64,000 nt of DNA, from contig CAMPQE020000053.1 of assembly GCA_946902985.2 (NCBI GenBank), positions 620,001 through 684,000 on the forward strand. The letters run 5' to 3'. A program made the position numbers and the translations under genes. Each line of letters opens with the position of its first letter. Positions within the stretch are counted from its first letter, which is position 1. The stretch is from Meconema thalassinum. Lineage: Eukaryota; Arthropoda; Insecta; Orthoptera; Tettigoniidae. The notes under the pieces were generated by a model that had not been told where the DNA came from, ran no database searches, and saw nothing but the letters and a program-made list of their open reading frames with translations. Positions 41,307-52,208 of this stretch are shown piece by piece.

Positions 41307-42370
41307 TTATAAGATAATTAGTGCATCTCTGAGCTGTTTTTCAATCTGGGCGATTTCTGCCTCATGTCCTGTGTGTCCAGCTTGTTTTGACGCATGAAGC
41401 AAGTATAAGCGCTCTACTAACTGATTAGGATTTTTCCAATAGGTTATATCTATGTAGGGTTTTAATTTCTTAAACCTTACACCACAGGCAGAGTGGTGTT
41501 TTCACTTACCAAACATGTTTGCAGTAATGGTTTTATATTTTTGCGATATATTGGCATTGAGCTGCTGAGAGGATGTAGAGTTTCTTTTGTGAGCGTCGGT
41601 GTCTAATAAAATGGATTCATATTTAGCAAGGTCCTCGGACGTAGAGATGGGGTGTGCGAGGTTAGCAGCTTTTAAAGTCCTGGTGTTAATTTATGGTTGT
41701 TATTTTAATGACAACTTCAGTACGAGCAAATTTAATGGATGAATCCCCAATTTTAAAACTATCATTCTCATAGCGAACACCATACGTGGTATCTGTCTTT
41801 CCAATAAATAGAAGGGTTAGATACGGTTCCAGTGTTGCCCCATAATGATTGATTAAAATGTTTTTGAGTTAAGATTGATTTTGAGGGGTTGCCAAGACTT
41901 GTGAAAACGGAGACGATGTGGAGGAAGACGGTATTCCCGTTATGACGGATGATTTTTGTTTTGTTTTTTGAAACTGTTAAAGGGGTGAGGATTTTTTCAG
42001 GACTAATTACGGTTTCGCTTTCACTTTCACTTTGTCCAAGTTGTTGTTCTTATTTTTCTTCTTGTTCTTCTTCGTGTTCTTGTTCACTAACATTGGAGGA
42101 GGAGGAGGATTTTACCTGTCGTGTGGAACTTGTTTGAGTAAAATTTGAACTTGTTAAGGGTTTGGTTTGAGAGGTAGCAGCAGTAGCAGCAGAAGCATTT
42201 GGTTTGAACCTCATGGGATCAACCGATGATGGAGCATGTTTTATCATAGGTAAGGGATTCACGTTTTCTAAACGTTGTAATTCACGAAATTTTTATCGAA
42301 TCGTATTTCGTGCCTCAATAATACGCTGCATGATTTGAACATGTTTCTTGTACCCTATGGCGTTCGCCAT
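41307..42370 (-). pseudogene. Conserved Polinton/adintovirus hypothetical protein
   Basis: An ATG at 42370 starts MANAIGYKKHVQIMQRIIEA, a helical head with a stop near 42296. Then comes an acidic Ser/Thr-rich linker (frame 42262-42050, SEQEHEEEQEE). About 41840-41730 reads TTYGVRYENDSFKIGDSSIK, about 41660-41520 contains ESILLDTDAHKRN and ISQKYKTITANMFG, and the end at about 41440-41310 contains NPNQLVERLYLLHASKQAG. GVR..(N).. .IGD..I and NPNELVDRLRLL.ASQ.AG are familiar blocks in arthropod Polinton proteins of unknown function. The order is conserved but stops and frameshifts break it. Confidence 0.55.
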
Positions 42371-42469
42371 GGTGAAGGTAAAGACACGCTATCAGGAAAT
42401 GTCAAACCCTAGGTCGTTTTAAACAGAAATAAAATGATCAAAACCCGAGCGATAACGTCCCTCACATCG

Positions 42470-42854
42470 TTAACTCTGTTTATTAATGACCAAACAGGCA
42501 TGGGGATGATGGTTCCAACATGAGGCACACAGTTGCGTGAAACCTGTAAAGTACATATCTGGACTCACATGATCTTGAAAAATATGATAGAGACTTCTAG
42601 AGTCTTGGCGAAAGAGAACGATCAGATTGGCATTGTCACGAATCAACTGTTTGGGGATTTTAGAATAGGTCTGAGCCATATAAAAACAATCCACTTGTTT
42701 ATGACGTCCCATACTAAAATACTCTTGAATAATGGCCTGTCGTTGAGTGGCAATATCATCAAAAATTAAAATGGAATCTGGTTGAGTGCGGTCTGGTTGA
42801 ATGGCATCTTGAGGTGAGGTGAATGTAAAATAGCCCATGGCTTCTTTATTTAAC
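42470..42854 (-). pseudogene. FtsK/HerA-family packaging ATPase, C-terminal half
   Basis: The minus frame contains SILIFDDIATQ (Walker B), YMAQTYSKIPKQLIRDNANL and IVLFRQD (sensor region), then a DHVSPDMYF and LCASCWNHHPHACLVINKQS end. This is the A32-like/FtsK-HerA ATPase that packages the genome in Polintons and adintoviruses. The 5' part is cut by a SINE (42855-43156); a short further piece lies at 43166-43231, and the Walker A region is not present. It is a pseudogene although the C-terminal half itself is clean. Confidence 0.7.
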
Positions 42855-43156
42855 AGGGTGCTGCGTGGCGCAGTCGGTAGAGGTGCTGAGCTTCTAACTG
42901 AAAGCGAGTGGGTTCGATCCCCACCCAGGTAGTGGATTTTAGAAACAAAACTACCACTTTCGGATATGCAAATGGCCCTGGGGTTCACTCAGCCTACACC
43001 AGAAATGAGTACCAGGGTAATTCCTGGGAGCAAAGACGGCCGGGCGTTGAGCTGACAACTCCATCTCATCTAGTGCCGATGTCACAAAAAGTGGAAGCCT
43101 CTACCTTCCACTACTCCCAGGGCCTCCATGGCCTGTACGGAGTTGGCTTTGCTTCA
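42855..43156 (+). repeat. tRNA-derived SINE, 302 bp, in the ATPase gene
   Basis: TTATTTAAC occurs on both sides (42846-42854 and 43157-43165), a 9-bp target duplication. The SINE head has GTGGCGCAGTCGGTAGAGG (A box) and GGGTTCGATCCCCACC (B box), so it derives from a tRNA. The body ends without a long poly-A. It differs from the long SINE family of 34, 50 and 54 kb. Confidence 0.8.
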
Positions 43157-43165
43157 TTATTTAAC

Positions 43166-43231
43166 GAAGACATAATTTGTTCCAGATACACGTAAAGAGG
43201 TTGGTACAAGGATTTGGCAAAAATATAAAAA
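43166..43231 (-). pseudogene. ATPase fragment upstream of the SINE
   Basis: The minus strand reads FYIFAKSLYQPLYVYLEQI, which fits the segment preceding Walker B in these ATPases. It is cut on its other side by a second tRNA-like repeat. Confidence 0.5.
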
Positions 43232-43340
43232 TCTCCAAGGTTGCCGGCGGGGGGATTCGAACCTCATCGCCTCCCGGATGTGAGCGACTGCCAGCAGTCA
43301 TGCCGTAACGACCACGACTAACTCACCCGGAGGCTGTTTG
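43232..43340 (-). repeat. tRNA-like SINE head
   Basis: On the minus strand GAGTTAGTCGTGGTCG (A-box-like) and GAGGTTCGAATCCCCC (B box) are about 55 bases apart. The ends do not pair as an acceptor stem (GCCTCC against GCCGGC), so this is a SINE head and not a functional tRNA. Confidence 0.55.
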
Positions 43341-43363
43341 GTAAGGTGTTCTAATATTAATGG

Positions 43364-43915
43364 TCAAACATTTTTATAAGATTCTAAACGTTTTTCAACA
43401 GAGCTGTACTCTGGGTGTGCTGGTGCTTTAGTCATGCAAACTCCCAATTTTTCAAAAGCACATGCCAATTCAACACTGTCTATGGCATATGGACCACATA
43501 TATCGACACTACCGTTGTTGGCTGGTAATACATCATTATTATTATTATTTATTTGTGATTCAGCAACGTAAGTAGCGGCCAATGGTCTTGTGGTTCGGTA
43601 AAATGGATACACGGGTATGTTACCCACTTGTTTTCCAAGCATGTAAGGACAACAAGGAGACCATCGCAAATGGTCTCTAAAGGGATCATCCCCTTCTTCC
43701 CAGTGTGAAAGTTCAATACGTCAAAACACACAGCGCACCACATCTTCTCGGTTCAAATTAAAAAAAAACGGCTTTTGCAAGTTCATGTGTCGACAAAAAG
43801 CCTACAGGCCAGGATTCAAATGTTAACCAACGTTCATGTTCTGATTTTAAATTTAACCCACGTGGTAAACCAACTTGCTCACTTGTTGTATTTGAAACTA
43901 GTGCCATGTGTTACA
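43364..43915 (-). pseudogene. Inhibitor-of-apoptosis (BIR) gene, copy 2, truncated
   Basis: The minus strand reads LPRGLNLKSEHERWLTFESW near 43860-43810, then an ELAKA segment, a damaged core in which the second zinc-ligand cysteine codon is TGA (near 43720), and RWSPCCPYMLGKQVGNIP at 43669-43610. After an Asn-rich linker, CGPYAIDSVELACAFEKLGV and HPEYSSVEKRLESYKNV begin a second BIR domain, which breaks off at 43364. Copy 1 at 36.9 kb lacks this second domain. The two copies are similar in the first BIR but clearly diverged. It is a pseudogene. Confidence 0.65.
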
Positions 43916-45461
43916 ATAAAAAAAAATTTATTGCAAGTTATTAACGTTGGACAAGAGCACAGAGTACTTTAAAGCATAATGTATGCTTGTTCACTGTCTG
44001 TTCACTACGTTAATGGCGCATGACCACACCTAAAAACAAACAAAATAACCCATCACTCAATCAATCAATCAATCAATCAATCAATACTTGTAATTAAACT
44101 TTAACGTCAATTGACATTAATAAATCAAAACACCATTAAAAATAAACTGTATGTTGGCACTAACAGTAACCCATGCACTTATTTTATTTTTATAAAGCTT
44201 TCGTCATTTACATCCCCCTTTAACCAATATATAAACAGAAATGAATGACAGGTCAGTTTGTTCAGATTATCTTGTTCAAACCTGTGGATATTGGTTGAGT
44301 CCATAGGGAACCACCCATAAATTAAATTAATTTTGTTTTTATTTTTAGAAAATCCAATAAGGCCTTGTACATTCCCCAGTCAACAACCAATATAGTCTTG
44401 TACCGTTTGTCAATACATGGCCATTATTCAAGAAAGCAATCATTGTACCAGTCATGTACAGGTAATGAATAATTTTTTTTGTCTATGGTTTTTCATTAGT
44501 GGTAAAATGGCATAGCATTTTTAAGTTAGTCTTACCTGAGTTTTCAATAGTTCACTGCCTGAAAACAATGGTTGCACTCTACTGCGTCTTGGGTTATCAG
44601 CAACTGCTACCGTGGTAAGGCTTTTCTTTCCAAGTTTCTGAAAGTAAATAAAATAAACCGCTATAAATACCTAAATTCAGGTTAATACATGCATTTCATA
44701 AAATAAAATAATATCAAACAAATAAAAATGAAACAAGTTAGTTTAAAAAAATAATCTCATCTTCACTTGCAGTGGCTTGTTACTGTTTCCTTCTAGTGGG
44801 CCCAAAAGCGCAATGGTTTGTTGTATCTCTGACCTGTAAGGTATACCAGTTATCTGCAAACAAATAAATAAATAAAAATCATTAATTACCTAATCAATAA
44901 CTACAAATTTAAGGTTCATTAGCATGACATTATTAAAATAATCATTCATAGGCACTTCCCCCCCCCACCCACAAAAAAAAAGGATTTTTCTTCCACAGCT
45001 CTACTGTATACGTCCGTGTGCTAAAATGGCAAGTGCATGACTAACGCAATCGTTATCAGTTAGCCTAGCAACATAAAAAGTTGTATTTTCTCAGCGTTTT
45101 GACCTTGAATGGATCTCTGTCTCTCTCTCGCACGTGTTCCCAAGCCTCTTCACATTCCTCAATCTGAATAAGATTCGTGTACCTTATACTAGTTTCATGT
45201 TTTTAATAAGGAACCAAAATGGCTACCTCTTATACATCGGTAGTCCTACTGTCTCAGAACCAAGATGGCGGTCTCAGCTTAAACAGCACACCTGCTAGCC
45301 ACCACGAGCCAAGTAAGCTGATATCACACTTCCTGCTGACGTAGACATTCCTGCCTCGTCAGCACCAGCAACAGCTCTCACGAGTCCTCTGGCTAGGTAC
45401 AATATTCAGTCACCAGTGAGCTGGACTGTGTGCGTGTTAGCATTCAAAACATGTGTGTGTC

Positions 45462-45495
<34 letters not shown>

Positions 45496-45700
45496 ACATT
45501 TTACTGTAATAATAATTACTAGCAAGCGGCCATTCTCAATACATGATCATGTTAACCACATACTTTCATCCTAAAACACATGACTTGACCCAGTTCAATA
45601 TTTAGTTTATAACATTTCAGGCCAATGACCATACCGTTTTGGCTCTTTGCGTACATGCACATGACTTGGTCGAGCAAATGTTATAGGTTTCCATATTGTA
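43916..45700. other. No recognised gene; AT-rich with microsatellites
   Basis: It has (AATC)n at about 44056-44085, a C8 run at 44958 and (ATT)n at 45458-45492. No coding signal was found. Confidence 0.45.
44228..44264 (+). promoter_or_regulatory. Core-promoter-like TATA plus initiator
   Basis: AACCAATATATAAACAG is followed about 30 bases later by TCAGTTTG, matching the insect TATA and TCAGT initiator spacing. No clear gene follows, so it may be a fossil promoter of the adjoining virus or repeat. Confidence 0.3.
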
Positions 45701-45707
45701 AAACCAT

Positions 45708-46092
45708 TTACTGTGCCAGACAGCAATCTCGCTTATCACCGTTTACTAGCATGTTAAAGATCCCCTTCAGGGGAAAATAAATCCTAGCACACTTAACACA
45801 TTTTCAAATATTCGCCTCTATCCGTCATAGGAAATGTCACAAAACCAACCGTCATAAGCTGCCACCGCCATCCCACCAAAATAGCAATTCATTTCATCCG
45901 GGCACGGTCACCGAGATCGCCAACGTCTAAGAATCACTTGGTCATATTCTACAACCGTCTGTTGTGTCAGAGAGCAATCTCGCTCATCACCGTTAACTAA
46001 AACGTTAAAGATCCCCTTCAGGGGTACAAAATTTTAGCATGCTTGTCACATTTCAAGATATTCGCCTTCATTCATTCGTCATAGGAAAAAAT
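45708..46092 (+). repeat. ~250-bp direct repeat pair with CCCCTTCAGGGG hairpin
   Basis: GTGCCAGACAGCAATCTCGC...GTTAAAGATCCCCTTCAGGGG at 45714-45774 recurs as TGTGTCAGAGAGCAATCTCGC...GTTAAAGATCCCCTTCAGGGG at 45962-46024, followed in both by ATATTCGCCT and CGTCATAGGAAA. CCCCTTCAGGGG can fold on itself. Non-coding. Confidence 0.7.
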
Positions 46093-46239
46093 ATCGAAAA
46101 GCGACCCCTCGTTTTGCCATACTTCGCCCCCGTCGAAATAGCCATTTCCCATATCCACCGTGGCCTCCTTGTAACATACGTCAAGCGCTACCGGCTCTCT
46201 GTCTACAAACACGCTTTTATTAAAAAATGCATAGTTTTC

Positions 46240-48163
46240 TTGTCCTAGAGACTTGACATTTATCTTTATGGTAGAGGGGATAGGGATCTTTCATTTATGT
46301 CAAACAATTTTTTTTGTCAACGTGTTAGTTTCCAAAATAATAAAAATTCAAAATTTAATGGTTTTCAAAAAATCTCTAAGTATAAAAAGTTTTATGATAA
46401 AAAAATGAAGATCATAGAGACCAATGGTTTGAACTATGGCACAACATTCTGTCATGATTTGTTTTCAAACTATCTCCTACTTTCAAAAACAAAATTTAAA
46501 AAAAATCCAAAAAATAACGAGTGGTCTATAGGAAAGAGGACGTCAGCTCGAGTCCAACGACACCTCATTTGTTAAAATCCGACCATCCGTTCGCCAATGA
46601 TCACCAATGTTCGCGAGAAAGTAGGCTAACATTTTGTTTTTCCTCCTACACCCTTGAAACTTGCTGTCCGCCTAGAGGGCATACCCACCTTTCATTAACG
46701 TCAAACAAACTTTTTCCCAAAATTCACCGTTTCCAAAATAGCACTAATCCAAAAAACAAGAATTTTTATTTAAAAAAAATACCAACACACATGCTTAGCC
46801 AAGAGAACGTCATCCCAACGCCAACAATACCTCGTTCGTTAAAATCCGACCACGCGTTCGAGAGATATCGCCCAAAGTTTATATGAAAGTAGGGGGGGGG
46901 GGGGGGGAGTAGAACTCTCCAATTCTTACTACTGCACAGTTTTAGTCCCAGAGGCTTGAAATTTATTTTGGGGGTAGAGGGGGTAGGGACCATTCATTTA
47001 CGTCAAACAAACTTTATTGTAAAATTCCTAGTTTCCAAAATATAAAAATTTCAAAATTGAACTTTTTTTTTCAAAAAAATGTAAAAAATAAAAACGTTTT
47101 ATTGTAAAAAGTAAAGGACATAGAGACCGTTCGTTTAAGCTATTGCACAACATTCTATCATATTTGGTTTTCAAACTATCACCTACTTGCGAAAACAATA
47201 ATTTTCAATTTTTTTAAAGTATAATGAGAGGTCCATAGGAAAGCCCCCGTCAGCTCGAGTCCAACGACACCTCATTCGTGAATCTCCGATCACGGGTTCG
47301 GGTGTTATCGGCTCACATTGGGAGTAGTGGTGGGGGGAGGGGGGGGCAGAACCCCTCGCTCTCCCCTACTACGGTGAAACCGAATTGAACGAAATTCGGT
47401 ACAGAGGTAGCACTAGCAAAGGGCACTTTAGTGTCATGTTTTATATCGCCGCCATCTTGACGGAAACGTAATGGCGGCCACCCAAATGTTAAAAGCTTAA
47501 ATCACATTACGACCAACCTAATCACCTGATCTCTACCAAATTTTGCAACATTATACCTATAAGAAGAATATTTTGACTGATCTATAAGGTCATCAGCCAA
47601 ACAATTTGAGGATGGCGGCCATGTATGTGTGCAAATCGATTTCCACTATCTAATCAAACATGATGAAGCCGAATTGAACGAAATTTGGTACAGAGGTAGC
47701 ACTAGCAAAAGGCACATCTGTGTCAATTCTTTTATCGCCACCATCTTTACGGAACCGTAATGGCGGCCACCCAAATATTAAAAGCTTAAATCAAATTTCG
47801 ACCAACCTAATAAGCTGATCTCTACCAAATTTTGCAGCATTATACCTCTATGTACGAAGAATCTTTTGACCGAACTACAAGGTCATCAGCCTAATAGTTT
47901 GAGGATGGCGGCCATGTATGTGTGCAAATCGATTCCCCCTATCTAATCAAACACGGTGAAACCGAATTGAACGAAATTTGGTTCAGAGGTACCACTAGCA
48001 AAGGGCACCTCATATTCATGTTTAATATCCGTATAACACGTAGTATTTCATCAAGCTACTACAACCAACATTCAATTATACTCCTTTAAAAGGACAAAAA
48101 GTTACAACAATACCCATGCATTTAGGAGAAAGTAGGCTATATGTCTTTCACTGAACATCTTGT

Positions 48164-48194
<31 letters not shown>

Positions 48195-49020
48195 GACAAC
48201 CCCCCCCCCCTTTTCTTAAAAAAAGGTATATAACTCCCCTCCCATCCAATCCAATCCATCATGGCTAAAACGGCAACATGATCTCCATCATACCCATAAC
48301 TCAATCCCGTTTTCCAAAAATATTTGAAATATGACCAAAAAACATAGGTTAAACCTAGCGACTTCAAATTTATCATGCGGGTAGAGGGGGTAAATACCAA
48401 CCATTCATGTCAAACAAACTTTTTTTCTCATCTTCACCGTTTCCAAAATAGTCAGCATTTTTCAAAATTCATTTTCTTTTTCCCTACAGACTTGAAACTC
48501 GGTTTCTGCATAGAGGCCATAGGGACCTTCCATTAACGTCAAACAAACTTTTTTCTCTAATTCACAGTTTCCAAAATAATGACAAATTCAAAACCATCAA
48601 TTTTCAAAATTAAAAAATACCAGCACTCATTCATAGCAAAGAGGACGTCATCCCAACGCCCACAACACCTCATTTGTTAAAATCCGACCAGGCGTTCGCG
48701 AATTTTCGCCAATGTTCACGAGAAAGTAGGCTATCATTTTGTTTTCTCCTACACACTTGAAACTTGCTGCCCTCCTAGAGGGCCCAGGGACCTTTAATTA
48801 ATGTCAAACAAACTTTTACCCAAAATTCACCGTTTCCAAAATAGCGCCAATCTCAAAAACAAGAATTTTCAAAAAAAAAAATTTAAATACCAACACACAT
48901 TCTTACCAACGAGGGCGTCACCCCAACAACACCTCGTTTGTTAAAATCCGATCATGCGTTCGGGCGATATCGGCAAAGTTCGTAGGAAAGTAGGCAGAAC
49001 GCCCTTCATCCCACTACTAG
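46240..49020. repeat. Complex non-coding repeat array
   Basis: Six degenerate blocks share a phrase like CTTGAAATTT..GGTAGAGGGG...ATTCATTTACGTCAAACAAACTTT...TTCACCGTTTCCAAAATA: about 46250, 46655, 46945, 48360, 48490 and 48755. Three blocks of a second unit, ACCGAATTGAACGAAATTCG then GGTACAGAGGTAGCACTAGC, lie at 47385, 47660 and 47955. They hold GGCGGCCA motifs and differ by insertions and poly-G runs (46890, 47340). Short frames here have no motif and are not proteins. It is probably an old amplified non-autonomous element. Confidence 0.6.
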
Positions 49021-49375
49021 TTATAATCAAAAATAACATAATATCTCTGGAGTGTTCCTAGAATATTTTATGTCGGACTCGAATAATATTACAGGAACAT
49101 TATACAGTGAGGGCCCTCCCTATAGAACAGAGCCTCATGGAGGCCGTGCCACGGATAGGTCGCAATGACTCACCGCTAGATTATAGCATGTACCGATTAC
49201 AACAGTGGGGCTGGAAGCCCTGGATGCTGTCATAGCTTACGTGGCTGGCAAGATACCTTGGTTGTGATAACTGCTGTGAATTACTGTAGCCTACCTCGTA
49301 TCACGTGAACATGGTTAGGTATAGAACAACACATCGAATTTCCCTAGTAGAAACGTATCTTCTCTTACAATAAAT

Positions 49376-49600
49376 GTGTTCGTCAGTTTCAGCGCCAAGC
49401 GATGTTTACTTGTGGGGAAACCTCAAACAAAAGGTACACAGAAACAATCCGCGCACTCTGGAGGCTCTCGAGAACGGAATATCAGTGAGGATGAATTACA
49501 GCGAGTGTACCAAAACTTCCTACTTCGGTGCAACGAGTGTTTAGAAATGTATCCAGCAACTATAAATTACGTTAAAAAGTGTAAATGTGTTAACTAGTTG
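49376..49600 (+). pseudogene. Tc1/mariner-type transposase, C-terminal fragment
   Basis: In one plus frame (about 49395-49490) the sequence reads SDVYLWGNLKQKVHRNNPRT, then LEALENGI, the region around the last catalytic acid of IS630/Tc1/mariner transposases (D.FLWG.LK..VY..NP.TLE.L). The rest, ELQRVYQNFLLRCNECLEM, follows in a second frame (49500-49570), so there is a frameshift at about 49480. The N-terminal part and the other catalytic residues are absent. It is a remnant only. Confidence 0.55.
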
Positions 49601-49689
49601 GGCGCTACGTTGCTGCTAGCACCAATGCCTTGCTCGACACGCTGCAATACACAGTACTCCCGGCCACCACACGGCCTCAGTGAGTCTCA

Positions 49690-49965
49690 GTTCTATTTTT
49701 ACACTTGAACCAATTCATGTTCTTCAATTTATTAAACAAAATAGTTGTCTGGCCATTTTCCCGAATGTGTGGACAACACTGGGAATTTTGCTAACCATAA
49801 CTGTAACTGTCGCCAAAGGGGAACGAAGTTTCAGTAAATTAAAACTTATTACGTTCAACCATGTGTCAGGACAGACTGCGACATTTTCTGGCAATTTTAT
49901 CTATAGGAAATAGTATTGCCCAGGACTTGAATGACTTAGAATTAATAAAAAGAAATCGCAATGGC
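49690..49965 (+). pseudogene. hAT transposase dimerisation-domain fragment
   Basis: The plus frame 49680-49913 has FPNVWTTLGILLTITVTVAK, then GERSFSKLKLI, which is the hAT C-terminal dimerisation motif (FPN...L.IL.T.PVTVA..ERSFSKLKLIK). A following stretch, AQDLNDLELI, lies after a stop. Only this last domain remains. It is close to the Tc1/mariner fragment and to a SINE, so the interval 49.4-50.1 kb is a pile of transposon ends. Confidence 0.65.
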
Positions 49966-50066
49966 TAAAGCGAGGAAGGCGGTACTCCTGACGTTTTAGT
50001 TTTTTCTTCTTAATTTGTTTCAATTTTAAATTAATTTACGATAAAAATTTGACGTATGCATGATGG

Positions 50067-50363
50067 TTGGTTGGTTCCTCAGTTCAGGGGCTGCGACAAC
50101 GCAGTCATGTAGCCCCGTGTACTTTGGGTGTGTGTAGAATCTATCTGATAACCCGTGTTAATTGTGAGGGCTGAATTAGTGTGTGTATCTGTTGTTTAAT
50201 TCAAGTAAGGACTGCAACATTGATTTTTTCAAATAGTTCCTACTTTTGCCGCCAAACGCCGCCATCAACGACTACTTGGCCTAGTTCAGAACGTAGCTAC
50301 TATACGCCACCGCAGTCGGCTCTTGGCAACGAACGTAGAAACCTAGGAGCGTTGTTTACATTC
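50067..50363 (-). repeat. Long tRNA-derived SINE, 3' part (left piece)
   Basis: It begins at GGTTGGTTGG (the reverse of the CCAACCAACC tail) and runs to GAGCGTTGTTTACATTC, where a LINE has inserted. It is close in sequence to 53871-54160. The other piece is at 52209-52436. Confidence 0.75.
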
Positions 50364-52208
50364 TTCTTCTTCTTCTTCATTTACCATTTCCAGTTCCCTG
50401 GGTCGGGTTGCGAATCAAGGACCTCCACAATTGTCTATCCCTCCACTATTCATTTCCTCCTTTCAATACTTCTTTTTCTTTTACTCCTCTTTTCTCTATG
50501 CCTTCCTTCACCGTATCTATCCACCTCTTTCTGGGCCTTCCTCTTGGTCTTCTTCCTGGTATTTTCTCCATAAATATTCTTTTTGATACTCTATATTCTT
50601 CCATTCTCATCATATGTCCGTACCACTTCAGCTTACTGGTTTCTATCTTGTCTTGCAGTTTTGGGAACCCAGTTCTCTCCCTAATGTCCACATTTCTGAC
50701 TTTATCCCTCCGTGTCTTCCCCATTATTCCTCTAAGGAACTTCATCTCGGCTGCTTGGACTCGGCTTTCATCACGTTTTGTTGTGGATCAAGTACCTGCT
50801 GCATGTCAAAATTGGTGAGTAATACATTGAGAATAGAACTTTCTTGCATTTCTCTGGGACTTCCTGGTTCCATACTAAACTTCCTACACACTGGTAAAAC
50901 CCATTAGCTTGTTGGACTCTCTTTCCAATTTCTTCATTTATTGTACCATCTTCTGTGAGTATGCTCCCCAAATACTTAAAGCTTTTTACCATTTCCAATG
51001 GATTTCCATTGACTTCAATATTCTGTCTTCCTTCTCTCTTGTTTCTTGTCATCACTACATTCCTTCTCTTCTCCACACTTATTTTCATTCGATATTTCTC
51101 TATCTCTTGATTCCGTACAGTGACTTGTTCTTGCACTTCTATTTCACTTTCTTCCCATATTACTATGTCGTCTGCAAAGAGTAAGGCCTTAGTCTCCTTG
51201 CTTCCCATTCTTCGTTTCAGACTCGTGTGGATTTCATCCATGACAGTTATGAACAATATAGGGGATAACACACTTCCTTGTCGAAGTCCTGTTTCAACAC
51301 TGAACCAGTTTGTTTGTCCTAGCTTGGTCTTCACACTACCTACACACCTTTCATACATGGCTTTGATCATTTGTATTTCTGCTCTGCCTACCCTGATTTT
51401 TATCAATGCGTCCCAGACCAATCTTCATGGGACACTGTCGTATGCCTTCTCAATATCTAGAAATCTCATTACCAAATCCTTTTTGAACTCCCATCTTTTC
51501 TCCATCATGTTTGTTAAAGCAAAGATTAGATCGAAGGTTGATCTACCTCTTCGGAACCCATGTTGTTCTTCCTCCATTTCTGCCTGAACATTCATTCTCA
51601 CTCTTTTCTCTAATATTCTCTCAAAGATTTTTGCAACATGGGAAATAAGTGTGATTCCCCGATAATTGTTACATACTTTCTTATCACCCTTCTCGAATAC
51701 TGGAATTATCAGATCCTTCCTCCAATCTTCTGGTACTTGTTTCTCCTTCCATATCACACGAAATAGTCTATACATCCAATGTAACCCTACTGGTCCAGCT
51801 GCCTTTATCTTCTCTGTAGTCACTTCATCCACTCCTGGTGCTTTCCCATTCTTCATCTTCCTTAGGGTTTCTTCTATTTCCAACATTGCTATGTCTTCAT
51901 TTCGGTTTTCTTCCACCTCTTCTTCTTCTTGTTCTTCCTCTTCAGCCAGTTCCTTGAATTTGATGTTAAGTAATTTAGCGAAATACTCTTCCCATCGCTG
52001 AAGTATATCCTCTCTTTGTGTCAAAATGTGTCCACTGTCCATCTTCACAAATTTTGTTTCTTCTCTATTTCTCACTTTGTTTCTAACCAATCCATACAGA
52101 AGTTTCTTACTTCCTTTAACACCCTCCAGTAGGGTTTCTGTGAAGCTTTCCCAGCACTTCCGCTTTTCTTCCTGTATGGATTTCTAGCATGTTTCTTTGC
52201 TTCGTGGT
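50364..52208 (-). mobile_element. LINE inserted in the SINE, 5'-truncated, target duplication ACATTC
   Basis: ACATTC is repeated at 50358-50363 and 52209-52214. The LINE is on the minus strand and ends in a (GAA)n tail at 50364-50378. Frames in order: 52090-51425 (WRVLKEVRN region upstream, then GKAPGVDEVTTEKIKAAGP, NNYRGITLISHVAKIFERIL, EEEQHGFRRGRSTFDLIF, FLDIEKAYDSV), 51421-50771 (GLRQGSVLSPILFITVMDEI, LLFADDIVIWEE, SFKYLGSIL), and 50745-50446 (LKWYGHMMRMEE, GRRPRGRPRKRW). The RT acidic motif FADD is present. There are only a few frame breaks (near 51420 and 50770), so it is relatively young. The endonuclease is missing. Confidence 0.8.

Larger units (their letters stand above)
28736..43915. 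mobile_element. Endogenous adintovirus/Polinton-type element, decayed
   Basis: This block carries the recognised adintovirus/Polinton gene set: integrase N-terminus, adenain-like protease, FtsK/HerA ATPase, double-jelly-roll hexon, penton, phospholipase A2 protein and pX-like protein. Nearly all lie on the minus strand between 32.8 and 43.2 kb. Small plus-strand ORFs lie at 28.8-31 kb and BIR-domain copies at 36.9-37.2 and 43.4-43.9 kb. No PolB was found. All virion genes examined have stops, frameshifts or insertions (SINEs, a MITE and a tandem duplication). Outer ends are not defined: a LINE abuts the left side, and no long terminal inverted repeat was found at 28.7 and 43.9 kb. Composition is AT-rich like the host. 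Confidence 0.8.

Noticed and set aside
42855..42935. tRNA gene (A and B boxes present)
   Set aside because: It is the head of a 302-bp SINE with its own 9-bp target duplication, and no cloverleaf can be closed.
43232..43340. tRNA gene on the minus strand
   Set aside because: Acceptor arms do not pair and the loop spacing is too long; better explained as a SINE head.
28736..43915. Nudivirus or baculovirus integration
   Set aside because: BIR genes alone would allow it, but the hexon, penton, adenain-like protease and FtsK/HerA ATPase set fits adintovirus/Polinton, and no baculovirus core gene is seen.
50181..52001. Plus-strand frames in the 50-52 kb region
   Set aside because: They are antisense to the minus-strand LINE RT; the serine/phenylalanine-rich translations are typical shadows.
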